The notes under the pieces were generated by a model. It was not told where the DNA came from and searched no databases. It saw nothing but the letters and a program-made list of their open reading frames with translations. Both the position numbers and the translations under genes were made by a program. Positions 45,317 to 55,368 of a stretch of 64,000 nt of DNA are shown one piece after another (the stretch's first letter is position 1; the number at the start of each line of letters is the position of its first letter). Source of the stretch: Aquimarina aquimarini (GTDB taxonomy: Bacteria > Bacteroidota > Bacteroidia > Flavobacteriales > Flavobacteriaceae); NCBI RefSeq assembly GCF_900299535.1, contig NZ_OMKE01000016.1, positions 1 through 64,000 of the forward strand. The letters are read 5' to 3'.

Positions 45317-47038
45317 ATGAAAAGAAAACAGCATTTTTTAAAATCCTTGATTCATTCAAAATATTTTATTCCAATTATATGGATAATAGGGCTAATCTTA
45401 TCAATCATTATTGCAAGGTCATATTATATTCTTGAATCCAAAAAAATTGAAATCAAGTTCAAGAATGAGGTAGATCAATTTGCTGCCTCCCTACATAGAG
45501 AATTTGAATTAAACCTAGAGTCTTTATACACATTATCTTCTCTATTTAAATTAAACGAAGAGCCTTCTTATCAAAAATTCATCACAGAGTCACAATCTAT
45601 ACGTAAAAGAAATAGTAGCTTTCTAGCTTTAGAATGGGTTCCTTGGGTAAAACCAGAAATGAGATTTGATTATGAAAAAAAGCACCAACAGCGATTTCCA
45701 AATTTTAAATTTACAGAAAAAAACAATTCTAATGACTTGGTAAATGCAGCCATAAGGGATGAATATTTTCCTGTATATTATATTGACCCTTTTATAGAGA
45801 ACAAAGATGCTTTTGGTTTTGATTTAGCTTCAGAAAAAGAACGATATCGCACATTAAAATCTTCTCAATTACAAGGTAAACCCCTTATCAGTGGGAATAT
45901 AAAGTTAGTTCAAGAAAAAATAAACCCTGAAGGATGTTTAGCTTTCCTTCCTATTTTTCACGAAAACGAACACAATACCACCTTTAGCCCAAAAAATCTT
46001 AAAGGATTCGTTATTGGTGTTTTTAAATTTTCGAAAATATTTGAAGCTGCTAACAACACCAATATTTCTCAAGAAATTCTAATACAATTAATTAATCAAA
46101 ATAGTGAAACTCCTAATGATACTTTGTTTACCTATCAATCAACAAAAACAAATACTCATAATGGCTACACTCATCAATTTAATTTACCCGCTTTATGGGG
46201 TAAAAAATGGATATTGAAGGCCCATTCTACAAACATGTATATACAAAAGGAAAGGACATCTCATCCTTTAATTATTTTGATTACAGGAATAATCTTTACA
46301 TCTTTATTTGTGTTACTCTTTTATTCTTTTTTCAAAAGAAATACACAACTTACACAACTTAATGCCATGAAATCAAAATTCTTGTCTTTAATATCTCATG
46401 ATGTAAGAGGAGGAATTGGAAGTATTGATGTTCTTTTAAAACTAATATTAGAGGATTATGAGGGGTATAGTAAAACAGAATTAAAAGAAATCATTAAATC
46501 TCTGGAACAAAACACAAATTCTATCCATCTCACGTTGGAAAACCTCATCAGCTGGTCTAAAAATGATTTACTAGCATTAAAGCCTGAGAAATCATTGTTT
46601 AGTATTACTGAATTGTTTGATAATATTACTGAGTATTTTCAACCTATTATAACTCTAAAAAATTTAAATTTCTCTGTAAAGTATAACACTAAGGATACGT
46701 ATATTCATGCTGATAAAAATATGATCTTGGCTAGTTTGAGGAATATTGTCTCTAATGCGATAAAATATACTCGAAAAGGAGGGGAAATCCGAATAAAATT
46801 AGATCAATCAAAAAAGAAACATATTATAGAAATTGAAGATACTGGGGTTGGAATGGACTCTATTGAATTAAAAAAACTCTTTGAATATAGTAAGACACAT
46901 AAAAAAGAAGGTACTGTAGGAGAAAGTAGTACAGGAATAGGTTTAATGATTACTAAAGAGTTTTTAGATATGAATAATGCCAAGGTTCAAGTAGAAAGTA
47001 CTCCTGGCAAAGGAACAAAATTCAAAATTCGTATCTAG
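45317..47038 (+). CDS. CHASE-domain membrane sensor histidine kinase
   Basis: The start at 45317 (MKRKQHFLKSLIHSKYF) is preferred; 14 more residues are open upstream. The product is 573 residues. A first membrane segment (about 17-35) is followed by a periplasmic CHASE domain (SFLALEWVPWVKPEMRFDYE, LASEKERYRTLKSSQ) and a second segment (about 312-336). The HisKA motif SLISHDVRGGIGSIDVLL places H361. The ATPase domain has NIVSNAIKYTRKGG, EDTGVGM and TGIGLMITKEF. CHASE domains bind small extracellular ligands. No receiver gene follows; the kinase is divergent from the PAS kinase unit. Confidence 0.92.
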   Translation: MKRKQHFLKSLIHSKYFIPIIWIIGLILSIIIARSYYILESKKIEIKFKNEVDQFAASLHREFELNLESLYTLSSLFKLNEEPSYQKFITESQSIRKRNSSFLALEWVPWVKPEMRFDYEKKHQQRFPNFKFTEKNNSNDLVNAAIRDEYFPVYYIDPFIENKDAFGFDLASEKERYRTLKSSQLQGKPLISGNIKLVQEKINPEGCLAFLPIFHENEHNTTFSPKNLKGFVIGVFKFSKIFEAANNTNISQEILIQLINQNSETPNDTLFTYQSTKTNTHNGYTHQFNLPALWGKKWILKAHSTNMYIQKERTSHPLIILITGIIFTSLFVLLFYSFFKRNTQLTQLNAMKSKFLSLISHDVRGGIGSIDVLLKLILEDYEGYSKTELKEIIKSLEQNTNSIHLTLENLISWSKNDLLALKPEKSLFSITELFDNITEYFQPIITLKNLNFSVKYNTKDTYIHADKNMILASLRNIVSNAIKYTRKGGEIRIKLDQSKKKHIIEIEDTGVGMDSIELKKLFEYSKTHKKEGTVGESSTGIGLMITKEFLDMNNAKVQVESTPGKGTKFKIRI

Positions 47039-47070
47039 TATCTATTTATTTCTGAAAAGTTTGAATAAAA

Positions 47071-47104
47071 AATCAGACTTCTTGATCACACAAGAAGTCT
47101 GATT
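47071..47104. terminator. Bidirectional terminator between CHASE kinase and protease genes
   Basis: AATCAGACTTCTTG (47071-47084) and CAAGAAGTCTGATT (47091-47104) form a perfect 14-bp stem with a 6-base loop. An A tract precedes and ATATTTTG follows. Confidence 0.88.
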
Positions 47105-47140
47105 ATATTTTGAATATTTACACACTAACTTCTGTAAAAA

Positions 47141-49447
47141 TTATTGTTTTATAAAGCGTTTTGTATTTTGAATATTTCCATCAGTAAACTTCAAGAAGTA
47201 AACTCCTTTTTTCAGAGTACTAACGTCGATTGTGGATTTCATCTTACCACTAACCCTCATAATAGTTTTTCCTAATACATCTAACACAGAATAAGATACT
47301 TCTTCTGATTGTGTATTGAATGATATATTTAATACATTGCCAGTAACTGGATTAGGGTATATCGTCACATTATTCTTCTTTGTAGCGAATGTTGCATTGT
47401 TTCTTGCAGCCCCACCAATGATAACTGTATAATCTTCTACCTCTCCATAATTAAAGGATCCACAAGCAGAAGGTGCATTTCTATATCTCAAAATAACCCT
47501 CATTCTTGTACTGCCATCTACTGCAGTAGCAGGTACTGTAAAACTACCGCTTACTGTAGCACTTTGTGTTGCTGATTGTGTCCAGACTTTCTCTCCTGCA
47601 TCAGTAAAATCACCATTTTGATTGTAATCTATCCATACTCCATAGGCTTCTCTATATTTTCTTCCTGTCCAAGTAGGTGTTACAGTAATGGTATGCGCAC
47701 TTCCTTTGGATAAGGCTGTAGCTTCGGCAGTAAAATCACTATACCCGCCACTTCCTGCTGCTGAAGTTTTATCCAAAGTACCTAACTGAACTCTACCTAT
47801 ATATTCATCTGATGTATTATTACCATTGGCTGCGCAATAATTTGTTACTCCTCCATCTGTGGTAGTCACATTAACTGTATTACTAAATCCAGAGTTATTT
47901 CCTGCCGCATCCTTTGCTTTTACTTTAAATTGATATGAGGTATTAGCTGTTAACCCTCCTATAGCAGCAGATGTTCCTGTAACAGTAGTCACTACGGTAT
48001 TGCCTTGATATATATCATACCCTGTTACTCCTGTATTATCTGTAGATGCATTCCAAGATAATGACACAGAAGTACTGGTTATATTGGATGCGCTTAACCC
48101 AGAAGGAGCAGAAGGAGCCTGTGTATCTCCACCACCGTTCCCAGGATTATATCCATCTACTATTTTTGTAGCACATCCAGGAGCAAGCCATTGGCAGATA
48201 TTAGGATAACTTACTGATAATCTACCGTACCAATCTCCTGAATTATTTCCACATGCGGCATAACCACCATGTAGCTGACCTACAATTCTTTTATTTTGAT
48301 CAAAAAGTGCAGAACCAGAAGATCCTCCTTCTGTAGTACCATCATCCCAATCTGTAACTTCCCAATGCGTAGTTCCTGCTCCTCCTAAATATGCAGTAGC
48401 AGAAGAAGGGTTATTATCAAATGATATTTTTTTCACATCTCCTGCTGGATGATGAATTCCTGTTGTTTTGGTTGGAATATCTCCTGTGGCATCCCATCCT
48501 GAATAATATACATTATAAGTTGATGGTGGTGTAGAAGACAATTTTAATAATGCATAGTCAGAATTTGGGCCACTATTCATCATTTGAGAGCCTGACACTG
48601 ATTGACTTGTAGATCCATCTGAACTGGTAGTACAACCAGGGGATTCATAATTAAAAACAAATACCCAATTTGTTACATTTTGACCAGAAGTACAATGGTT
48701 TGCTGTAAGAAAGTAAGGAGTGCCATCATTTGATGCGTTATTAATCAATGATCCTGAGCACCATCTAGTCCCATTACCTAAAATTATTAATGCAACAGAT
48801 CTTATTTGATCTCTCCAAGGATCTCCTTCTGCGCATACAACATTATTATTACAAGATCCCGAGCTACCAAAATCTTTTGCCATACGCATGACTCCTTTAT
48901 AATCATGAGCAACGGTTGAAATAGTCAAACTAGGTGTTTTTTTAACACTCGCTGGCTGAAAATATTCTAAAATTATTTTATCTCCTCTTACAGGAGCTAA
49001 TCCTAATCGTTTTGAGCTTTTGTTATTAGCTGCTGTAAACGCTCCTCTAACATCTGATTTATCACTATTATATACAAATAGTTTAGCACCTTGAGGAATC
49101 TCAAAATCAGAAAATGTAAGATTGAGTGATAGTGCGCCTTTAGATTCGATTGCTATCAACCAATATTTATCTCCATTTGGGCTTGTATACCATCTACCAG
49201 AATTTTTTGTATTCAGGTTTGTTTTATGTGGATATGCAAAACGCATAGGCACATCTTTTCCTGATTCCTGTTCATCTTCTTTACGTATTTTGGCCATATC
49301 TAATTTAGGTAACGTAACAACAGGAAATTGATCGGATTTTGAAACAGTTTGACTTGAGAATGAAGGCTCACCGCCCTGGCCTATTTGTGAATAGCCACTA
49401 ATACTTGAGCATATTACTATGACAAGCAATAAAGTTATATTCTTCAT
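47141..49447 (-). CDS. T9SS-secreted lysyl-endopeptidase-like serine protease
   Basis: 768 residues. After a signal peptide (cleavage near SGYSQ) a propeptide-like region runs to about 200. The trypsin-fold domain shows the His in FLTANHCTSG, the Asp in NSDYALLKL and the Ser in GGSSGSALFD, as in Achromobacter-type lysyl endopeptidase. A fibronectin type III domain follows (about 455-540), then a GEVED domain (NQNGDFTDAGEKVW, FNYGEVEDYTV) and a type A T9SS sorting domain (VTIYPNPVTG to FIKQ). It should be exported and cleaved on the surface. The substrate preference for Lys is inferred from the family. Confidence 0.92.
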   Translation of the reverse strand: MKNITLLLVIVICSSISGYSQIGQGGEPSFSSQTVSKSDQFPVVTLPKLDMAKIRKEDEQESGKDVPMRFAYPHKTNLNTKNSGRWYTSPNGDKYWLIAIESKGALSLNLTFSDFEIPQGAKLFVYNSDKSDVRGAFTAANNKSSKRLGLAPVRGDKIILEYFQPASVKKTPSLTISTVAHDYKGVMRMAKDFGSSGSCNNNVVCAEGDPWRDQIRSVALIILGNGTRWCSGSLINNASNDGTPYFLTANHCTSGQNVTNWVFVFNYESPGCTTSSDGSTSQSVSGSQMMNSGPNSDYALLKLSSTPPSTYNVYYSGWDATGDIPTKTTGIHHPAGDVKKISFDNNPSSATAYLGGAGTTHWEVTDWDDGTTEGGSSGSALFDQNKRIVGQLHGGYAACGNNSGDWYGRLSVSYPNICQWLAPGCATKIVDGYNPGNGGGDTQAPSAPSGLSASNITSTSVSLSWNASTDNTGVTGYDIYQGNTVVTTVTGTSAAIGGLTANTSYQFKVKAKDAAGNNSGFSNTVNVTTTDGGVTNYCAANGNNTSDEYIGRVQLGTLDKTSAAGSGGYSDFTAEATALSKGSAHTITVTPTWTGRKYREAYGVWIDYNQNGDFTDAGEKVWTQSATQSATVSGSFTVPATAVDGSTRMRVILRYRNAPSACGSFNYGEVEDYTVIIGGAARNNATFATKKNNVTIYPNPVTGNVLNISFNTQSEEVSYSVLDVLGKTIMRVSGKMKSTIDVSTLKKGVYFLKFTDGNIQNTKRFIKQ

Positions 49448-49601
49448 TGTTTTTGGTTTAAAGAGTTAAGTTTAAAATAAAGAAGTTAGTTTGTAAATAT
49501 TATTTCTAAGATAATAAGACATTCACAGAGGATATAAACAATATCTGCTTTTTAACACAAGATTGCTATACTTTAACTTTTCATTTATACGAAAAGCTTA
49601 T

Positions 49602-51953
49602 TCAAATTTTAATTTCTATTCTTCTTTTCTTTTCGTTCCCTTTTTCATCCAATATCGTGATCACATGTATTCCAGGTTTTGGAGATACTGGCATTTCATG
49701 AAATTGTTTTGTAGTTCCTACAAATTGGTCATCGATATACCAAAACACACGAGTTTCAGGATTTGTATGTGCTATTTTAAGGATGATCTCATTGGTTTTA
49801 CCATCAAATCCTTTGGGTAAATAAACACTGCTATTTGCTTTTGGAAAGATAAAATCCATCGATTCCTGAGATTCCTTATTACAATCTAATCGATAGGGTG
49901 GCAACGATCTGTAATTGGTATTATTTGTCTTAAAAAAATACTCCTGCAATGGTGGTAATACAAACCACGATTCGTGAATAATATTGGCTACAGGTTCACA
50001 AGAAGAATTAACACGATATTGTCTTGTAGCATCGAGATGAATTAATTGATGATACGGACAAGGGTTTGTTTTTACAGCAGAAACAGGTACATACATCTGT
50101 TTTATTGGGCAATTATTTCCTGCCAAAAAACCACTTTGAGCGCAAATGTTGACTTCTACAAGATCATCATAAGGAACAGGAAACCATTTTGAATTTGGCA
50201 ATAAGTTAAATACATCAAATAGCACTGGTGCTGCCGAATTAAGCCCTGTGAGTTCTGAGCGCCCTTCTCCATCTGCATTTCCTATCCAAACACCTACTAC
50301 ATATTTCTGGCTTGCTCCTATAGCCCAAGCATCTCTGTTTCCATAACTGGTCCCAGTTTTCCATGCAATTTCTCTAGAAGAATCATAAAACTCCCAAGCT
50401 TCGTCACCTTCTGGCCTATTTACTTTTTTCATTGCCTCAAAAGTTAACCATATACTTCCTGCTCCAAATACAGGTTTTTGCTTTACCTTTTTACCAAAAC
50501 TCACTTTCTGTCCAGCAACCATGATAGGGCTTACAAATTCTTGGGTATAGTACTCACTAGAAGTACTCTGATAGTGATTTAATGTTCCTGCAAAACCTGC
50601 ATATGTTTTACACAAATCCCAAAGACTACCTTCTGCTCCACCCACAATTAATGATAATCCATAATGATCAGCTCCATATTTTAAATCTTTGATTTGAAAC
50701 GCATTCATTTCATCCCTAAAACGATGTAATCCATACTGCTGTAATAACCGAACAGCTGGAATGTTTAAGGATCGGGCCAATGCTCTATTTGCTGGTACTG
50801 CACCACTATATCCTTCATCAAAATTTTTAGGACTATATCCAGAAATGACTGTAGGAATATCTGAAACCAGTTGTTCTGGCAATAGTTCTCCTTTATCCAT
50901 CATAGCTGCATATAACAATGGCTTTAATGTACTTCCTGTACTTCGTGCTGCCTGTATTATATCCACATCTTTTTGGTGAGTGTTATCTGTTGGAGTATTC
51001 CCTACATAGCTTATTACTTCTCGGCTATCAATATCCAACACCAAAACCGCCATGTTATGCACTTCATTTTGTCTCAAAAGTTCATGATGCTTTTTGACTA
51101 CTCTATTTACTTGTTTTTGTAGTATTGGGTTGATGGTTGTTTGTATCCTCTTACTACCATGATCTTTTGCTAATCGATCCAGCATATGAGGAGCTACTTG
51201 TGGTAAAGGAAATGGCTTTTCGGGTAGAGTCTCGCTTATTGACAATTCATAAGTAAGAGAATCAATTACTTTTTCTTGTAAGAGTGTCTGTAATAACCTA
51301 TTTCTTTTTTGACGTAATCTAAGTTGATTCTTTCCTGGATAGATAAGCGATGGGGCATTGGGTAACACTGCCAGTGTTGCACTTTCTGCCCAAGATAATT
51401 GATGTGTAGGTAATCCAAAGTACCGCCATGCAGCCATATCGATTCCTACTACATTTCCTCCAAACGGAGCATGAGAAGCATACAATTTTAGAATATCTGT
51501 TTTAGAAGTACCAAATTCTAAGCGTGTGGCAAGAATTAATTCTTTAAACTTTTCTATATAAGTTCTTTTTTTTCCTTTTCGCGCCAAACGAATGACCTGT
51601 TGGGTTATAGTACTTCCTCCTCTTACTACTTTTCCTGCTTTAATATTTTGGATAACAGCCTGACTCATTGCAACTGGATTAAAGCCAAAATGACGAAAAA
51701 ACTGTTGATCTTCAAAAGCGATAATACATTGCTTAAATTTTTCAGGAACACTGTCTGTCTCAGGAAAACGCCACTGCCCATCGATTGCTATTTTAGCTCC
51801 CAACAACTCTCCTTGTCTCGTTTCTATGACGGTAGCAGTAGGAGTTTCAAATAATGGGGTTGGCAAAGAAAAATAATACCAAATTAATAGTATGCCAAAA
51901 ACTACAAAACGTTTTGGATGAGCTTGAATATAGTGTTTGACATTTTGAAACAA
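49602..51953 (-). CDS. pbpC: Penicillin-binding protein 1C
   Basis: 783 residues, a typical PBP1C length. One N-terminal membrane anchor (VVFGILLIWYYFSL) precedes the family-51 glycosyltransferase (IAFEDQQFFRHFG with catalytic Glu, RGGSTITQQVIRL). In the transpeptidase domain the SxxK serine lies in STGSTLKPLLY, SxN is SLNIP and KTG is KTGTSYGNRDAWAIG. The C-terminal about 90 residues are the BiPBP_C beta domain. PBP1C genes are classically linked to an alpha-2-macroglobulin gene; that gene is at 56298-61826 on the same strand, five genes upstream. Confidence 0.95.
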   Translation of the reverse strand: MFQNVKHYIQAHPKRFVVFGILLIWYYFSLPTPLFETPTATVIETRQGELLGAKIAIDGQWRFPETDSVPEKFKQCIIAFEDQQFFRHFGFNPVAMSQAVIQNIKAGKVVRGGSTITQQVIRLARKGKKRTYIEKFKELILATRLEFGTSKTDILKLYASHAPFGGNVVGIDMAAWRYFGLPTHQLSWAESATLAVLPNAPSLIYPGKNQLRLRQKRNRLLQTLLQEKVIDSLTYELSISETLPEKPFPLPQVAPHMLDRLAKDHGSKRIQTTINPILQKQVNRVVKKHHELLRQNEVHNMAVLVLDIDSREVISYVGNTPTDNTHQKDVDIIQAARSTGSTLKPLLYAAMMDKGELLPEQLVSDIPTVISGYSPKNFDEGYSGAVPANRALARSLNIPAVRLLQQYGLHRFRDEMNAFQIKDLKYGADHYGLSLIVGGAEGSLWDLCKTYAGFAGTLNHYQSTSSEYYTQEFVSPIMVAGQKVSFGKKVKQKPVFGAGSIWLTFEAMKKVNRPEGDEAWEFYDSSREIAWKTGTSYGNRDAWAIGASQKYVVGVWIGNADGEGRSELTGLNSAAPVLFDVFNLLPNSKWFPVPYDDLVEVNICAQSGFLAGNNCPIKQMYVPVSAVKTNPCPYHQLIHLDATRQYRVNSSCEPVANIIHESWFVLPPLQEYFFKTNNTNYRSLPPYRLDCNKESQESMDFIFPKANSSVYLPKGFDGKTNEIILKIAHTNPETRVFWYIDDQFVGTTKQFHEMPVSPKPGIHVITILDEKGNEKKRRIEIKI

Positions 51954-52006
51954 TAGTGACTATGATTTATAAGACATTTTAATTTTTGATCCACAAGCAA
52001 TTTAGA

Positions 52007-52924
52007 CTAAACTGCAATAGATTTACCTTCTATTATTTTATTACCTGAAGCATCGAAATAAAAATCAATCTGTCCCATATATACTCCACTTTTTCCACAC
52101 TGATTGATTACTACTTTTTCTCCTACTAAATTATCTACAATAACAGGTTTAGGAAGCAAGGTATGAGTATGCCCTCCTATTATTAAATCAATATTTTTTG
52201 TGCTTTTTGCCAAATTAAGGTCTGAAACATTATTAGGGGAATTTTTGTAATCATATCCGATATGAGATAGACAAATAACAAGATCACATTGTTCCTCCTC
52301 TTTCAACACTTTACTCATTTCTTGAGCCATCTCTATAGGGTCTGAGTATTGAGTTTCTTTATACAAATTCTTACTCACTAACCCATCTAATTTAATTCCT
52401 AATCCAAAAACCCCAATTTTTACACCTTCTTTAATTAAAATTTTATAGGGTTTTACCAAACCTTCTAATACTGTATTTTTAAAATCATAATTAGCAGACA
52501 CAAAATCAAAAGTAGCATTGGGTAACTGACTCAATAATCCATCGATCCCATTATCAAAGTCATGATTCCCTATTGTTGCTAAGTCATAATTAAGTTTTGA
52601 CATAAGCTTAAATTCTATTTCTCCACCAAAGTAATTGAAATAAGGCGTTCCTTGAAAAATATCTCCTGCATCTAGTAATATAGTATTTGGATTTTCTTGT
52701 CGCACTTGCTCTATAATAGAAGCTCTTCGTGCAAAACCTCCTAGTCCTGGGTATTTGTAATGATTATTGGGCAACGGATCTATTTGACTATGCACATCAT
52801 TGGTATGTAGCACCGTGATTTTCTTGGGTTTTGGTGTCATGCATGATGTTACACTCAATCCACCCAATCCAGCAAAAGCGGTTGCTGATGCTATTTGCTG
52901 TATAAATACTCTTCTATTCTGCAT
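52007..52924 (-). CDS. 5'-nucleotidase/metallophosphatase catalytic domain, lipoprotein
   Basis: 305 residues. The N terminus combines RR (QNRRVFIQQIAS) with a lipobox (SVTSC, Cys28), suggesting a Tat-exported lipoprotein. The calcineurin-like metallophosphatase motifs are VLHTNDVHSQ, LLDAGDIFQGTP, IGNHDFDNG, CLSHIGYD and IIGGHTHT, the UshA N-terminal domain. The C-terminal substrate-binding domain is absent and is encoded by the preceding gene, which overlaps by 11 bases. Together they should form a two-chain 5'-nucleotidase in the periplasm. Confidence 0.93.
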   Translation of the reverse strand: MQNRRVFIQQIASATAFAGLGGLSVTSCMTPKPKKITVLHTNDVHSQIDPLPNNHYKYPGLGGFARRASIIEQVRQENPNTILLDAGDIFQGTPYFNYFGGEIEFKLMSKLNYDLATIGNHDFDNGIDGLLSQLPNATFDFVSANYDFKNTVLEGLVKPYKILIKEGVKIGVFGLGIKLDGLVSKNLYKETQYSDPIEMAQEMSKVLKEEEQCDLVICLSHIGYDYKNSPNNVSDLNLAKSTKNIDLIIGGHTHTLLPKPVIVDNLVGEKVVINQCGKSGVYMGQIDFYFDASGNKIIEGKSIAV

Positions 52925-53684
52925 ACTTCATTCTTTTATCCAGTTCTACTTGTAATGTGTCTACTGATTTGAAGTAATCAATCAGTGCATTTCTAAGCTT
53001 ATAGTTTGTTTTATATAATTGAATAGGGTTTTTAAAAAAATCCATCCTGTCTCCTCCTTGTTGTAAATAATCTGTGGTAAGCACAAGGTATGTTTTATCT
53101 TCTTGCAAGGGTTGATCATTAATTTTTACTTCTATTGCTTCTTTTGAAGCTTTTACAATACTTAGTTTCAAGTTTGCAATGGGGTGAGCTCTTTGTGCAT
53201 ATGCCAAATATGCTGTCAATTCTTTTACTTTTTCATAGGACAACTCTGCAACTACTAACTCATTTTCAAAAGGCATCACTTGATAAGCAGTTCTGGCTGT
53301 TACTGGTCCTTTGAGTATAGGTGCTCGCATACCACCGTAATTTAACAAAACAAAATCTATTTCTTTAGTATACTTTTTTTCAAAAACAGGTTTTGTTTGT
53401 TTCAAAGAAATATCTGCCATCAGATTACCCAATGTGCTTTCTAATGGGTTATCATTTTTGGTAAAATCAGCAATAGCTACACAAAGTGTGGCATCTAATG
53501 TTTTATTAAGGTGAGTTCTAAAAGGCTTTATGAATGAATCTATAGCTTTGTCTTCTACTATTGTAGAATCTATTTTTTTTTGAATTGTTGAAATCTTACT
53601 TACAGAAATTGATTCCTGCTTACAGGAATAACTACTTCCTATAAGTAAAACACTTAATACAGATATAAAAAATTTACTATTCAT
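52914..53684 (-). CDS. 5'-nucleotidase C-terminal domain, lipoprotein
   Basis: 256 residues with a lipoprotein signal (LLIGSSYSC, Cys21). It matches the 5'-nucleotidase C-terminal domain: ESTLGNLMADISL, DFVLLNYGGMRAPILKGPVT, YQVMPFENELVVAELS and YLVLTTDYLQQGGDRMDFF. In UshA this domain binds the nucleotide base (aromatic clamp). It is transcribed first and overlaps the catalytic-domain gene by 11 bases, so order on the DNA is reversed relative to the fused enzyme. Confidence 0.92.
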   Translation of the reverse strand: MNSKFFISVLSVLLIGSSYSCKQESISVSKISTIQKKIDSTIVEDKAIDSFIKPFRTHLNKTLDATLCVAIADFTKNDNPLESTLGNLMADISLKQTKPVFEKKYTKEIDFVLLNYGGMRAPILKGPVTARTAYQVMPFENELVVAELSYEKVKELTAYLAYAQRAHPIANLKLSIVKASKEAIEVKINDQPLQEDKTYLVLTTDYLQQGGDRMDFFKNPIQLYKTNYKLRNALIDYFKSVDTLQVELDKRMKYAE

Positions 53685-53806
53685 TACTTTTTAACGTTTG
53701 AACAATGGTACTAAAAAAAACAATATATCGGTTTATGATTAGGTTAAAAAACCTACTAGAACAGGAATTCTTTTAAATCGTTTATTCAGTTCAAATTATT
53801 TATTAA

Positions 53807-54097
53807 TTACAGAACTGATATATAATGTTCCACTATTGGAAAAGGATTATAAAAATGATGTAATAATTTTTTCCATTGCTGATATGCTTCAGACGTTCTA
53901 AAACCAATTTCATGATCCTCTATCGTTTCCCATGTTACCAAAAGCAGGTATTTATTTTCTTCTTCTTGACACTTCAACATATCGTGTTTAATATACCCTT
54001 TTGCAGCGCAAATGATTTCTTGAGCTTTTGCAAAAGCTTGTTCAAATGCTTCTGACTCTCCTTCTTTGATATACAATACTGCTTGTTCTAGGATCAT
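53807..54097 (-). CDS. Antibiotic biosynthesis monooxygenase (ABM/YgiN-like) fold protein
   Basis: 96 residues, a single ABM ferredoxin-like domain: LEQAVLYIKEGESEAFEQAF, AKGYIKHDMLKCQEEENKY, LLVTWETIEDHEIGFRTSEA and HHFYNPFPIVEHY. Members act as small cofactor-free oxygenases or stress proteins; the substrate is unknown. It lies 17 bases after the DUF4272 gene and is likely cotranscribed. Confidence 0.85.
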   Translation of the reverse strand: MILEQAVLYIKEGESEAFEQAFAKAQEIICAAKGYIKHDMLKCQEEENKYLLLVTWETIEDHEIGFRTSEAYQQWKKLLHHFYNPFPIVEHYISVL

Positions 54098-54114
54098 TTC
54101 TTTATTTTCTTTAT

Positions 54115-55341
54115 TTAAGTATCACAAGAAACATTATCCCAATCCTGATTCATATAATTAATAAGCCAGTTTAAAGCATAATGTCTTTCGTAAACTATTC
54201 CAGGGTTCACCTCTTTTATTTCTTCTCCTTTTATTCTAGCATCTACACATGCCCAATCCAATCTATAGTACAAATCATTGGCGTCTAATATTTCTTGCTT
54301 TGACCTTGATGTATTTATAGCGTTTATAAACAAATTAGGGTCCTTACCTTCACCTATTGGATATTTTTCTGATGGAATTTTGTTTAAATCTGCCAAATGA
54401 TCTGGAAACCCAAGATTTTCTATAATTGCTAATGCCCACATCAATACCCAAATACATTCACATTTCCATGTTTCATAACTCTTTGCATCATCAGTAGGAT
54501 TCTTTAAAAAATCTAATTCTTTGGGTGTTGCTTTTTCTAATAGCGTATACCTATCAAGATACTCTAAAGCCTCTTCTCCACTTATATTACCAAAAGCCAC
54601 CATATTGGTTACCGCCAGTAATGTAACTCTCTCGGCTATCTCTTTGGGGGAACGAATTGAGGTATCTTCCTCAGATTCAACAACTGGTAGATTTTTATTT
54701 ATTTTAATATTACTAACTTCTAAAATAGCTTCATTATCTACCTTCCTTTTTTTCTGGTCTTCTGTAATTTTAGTTTGATCTCTATCAAAATATATCGAAT
54801 TGATTTTCACCTCCAAATGATCAATTTCAGAATTTCCGTTTATATCCAATATGAGATTTAGGTCTTTATCTAAAAAATGCTGTACCTCTGATTTACTAAT
54901 ATTAGTTTTTGGTTGAGAGAATATCAATCCCTCATATGATTGACAGATATTTTGAGTCAATATCGTTAGTTCATCATTTAAATTCCCCAATGATATTATA
55001 GCCAACTCACTATTTAATGTTTGTATTTTTTGAAGTAATAATTCTTTTATTTTGGTATTAGCTTCTGGAAAAGAACTCACATACCCTAACATCCCTGATA
55101 AGTTTTGAGTCAATGGAGAATCTATCTCTAAGATTTGATAAGAAGGCTTCATTCTTTCTCTATAAGAGATTTGAAATTCTTTTTTAGGTTTAAAAAGCCC
55201 CTCTTTGATAGATATATGTAGTATTTTACGCTCTTCTTTATCTGATACAGTTATTTTTCCTTTGGGAAATATTTTTTGTATTTCTGAGGTTATTGCATCA
55301 AAATATACTTCATGTGAGTATATAGTACAGTAATTTTCCAT
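54115..55341 (-). CDS. DUF4272-containing protein
   Basis: 408 residues, no signal peptide. The N-terminal about 190 residues are a mixed alpha/beta region I do not recognise. The C-terminal half (about 215-405) is DUF4272: SPKEIAERVTLLAVTNMVAF, KSYETWKCECIWVLMWAL, LADLNKIP and LYYRLDWACVDARIKGEE. The function of DUF4272 is unknown; it often occurs in stress or polymorphic-toxin-immunity-like settings. It is upstream of the ABM gene with a short gap. Confidence 0.8.
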   Translation of the reverse strand: MENYCTIYSHEVYFDAITSEIQKIFPKGKITVSDKEERKILHISIKEGLFKPKKEFQISYRERMKPSYQILEIDSPLTQNLSGMLGYVSSFPEANTKIKELLLQKIQTLNSELAIISLGNLNDELTILTQNICQSYEGLIFSQPKTNISKSEVQHFLDKDLNLILDINGNSEIDHLEVKINSIYFDRDQTKITEDQKKRKVDNEAILEVSNIKINKNLPVVESEEDTSIRSPKEIAERVTLLAVTNMVAFGNISGEEALEYLDRYTLLEKATPKELDFLKNPTDDAKSYETWKCECIWVLMWALAIIENLGFPDHLADLNKIPSEKYPIGEGKDPNLFINAINTSRSKQEILDANDLYYRLDWACVDARIKGEEIKEVNPGIVYERHYALNWLINYMNQDWDNVSCDT

Positions 55342-55368
55342 TTATTTACTCTTACAGATAGTAGAATT

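Noticed and set aside
52914..52924. Frameshift splitting one 5'-nucleotidase gene
   Set aside because: Each half has its own start and lipobox, and the domain order is reversed on the DNA, so these are two genuine genes.
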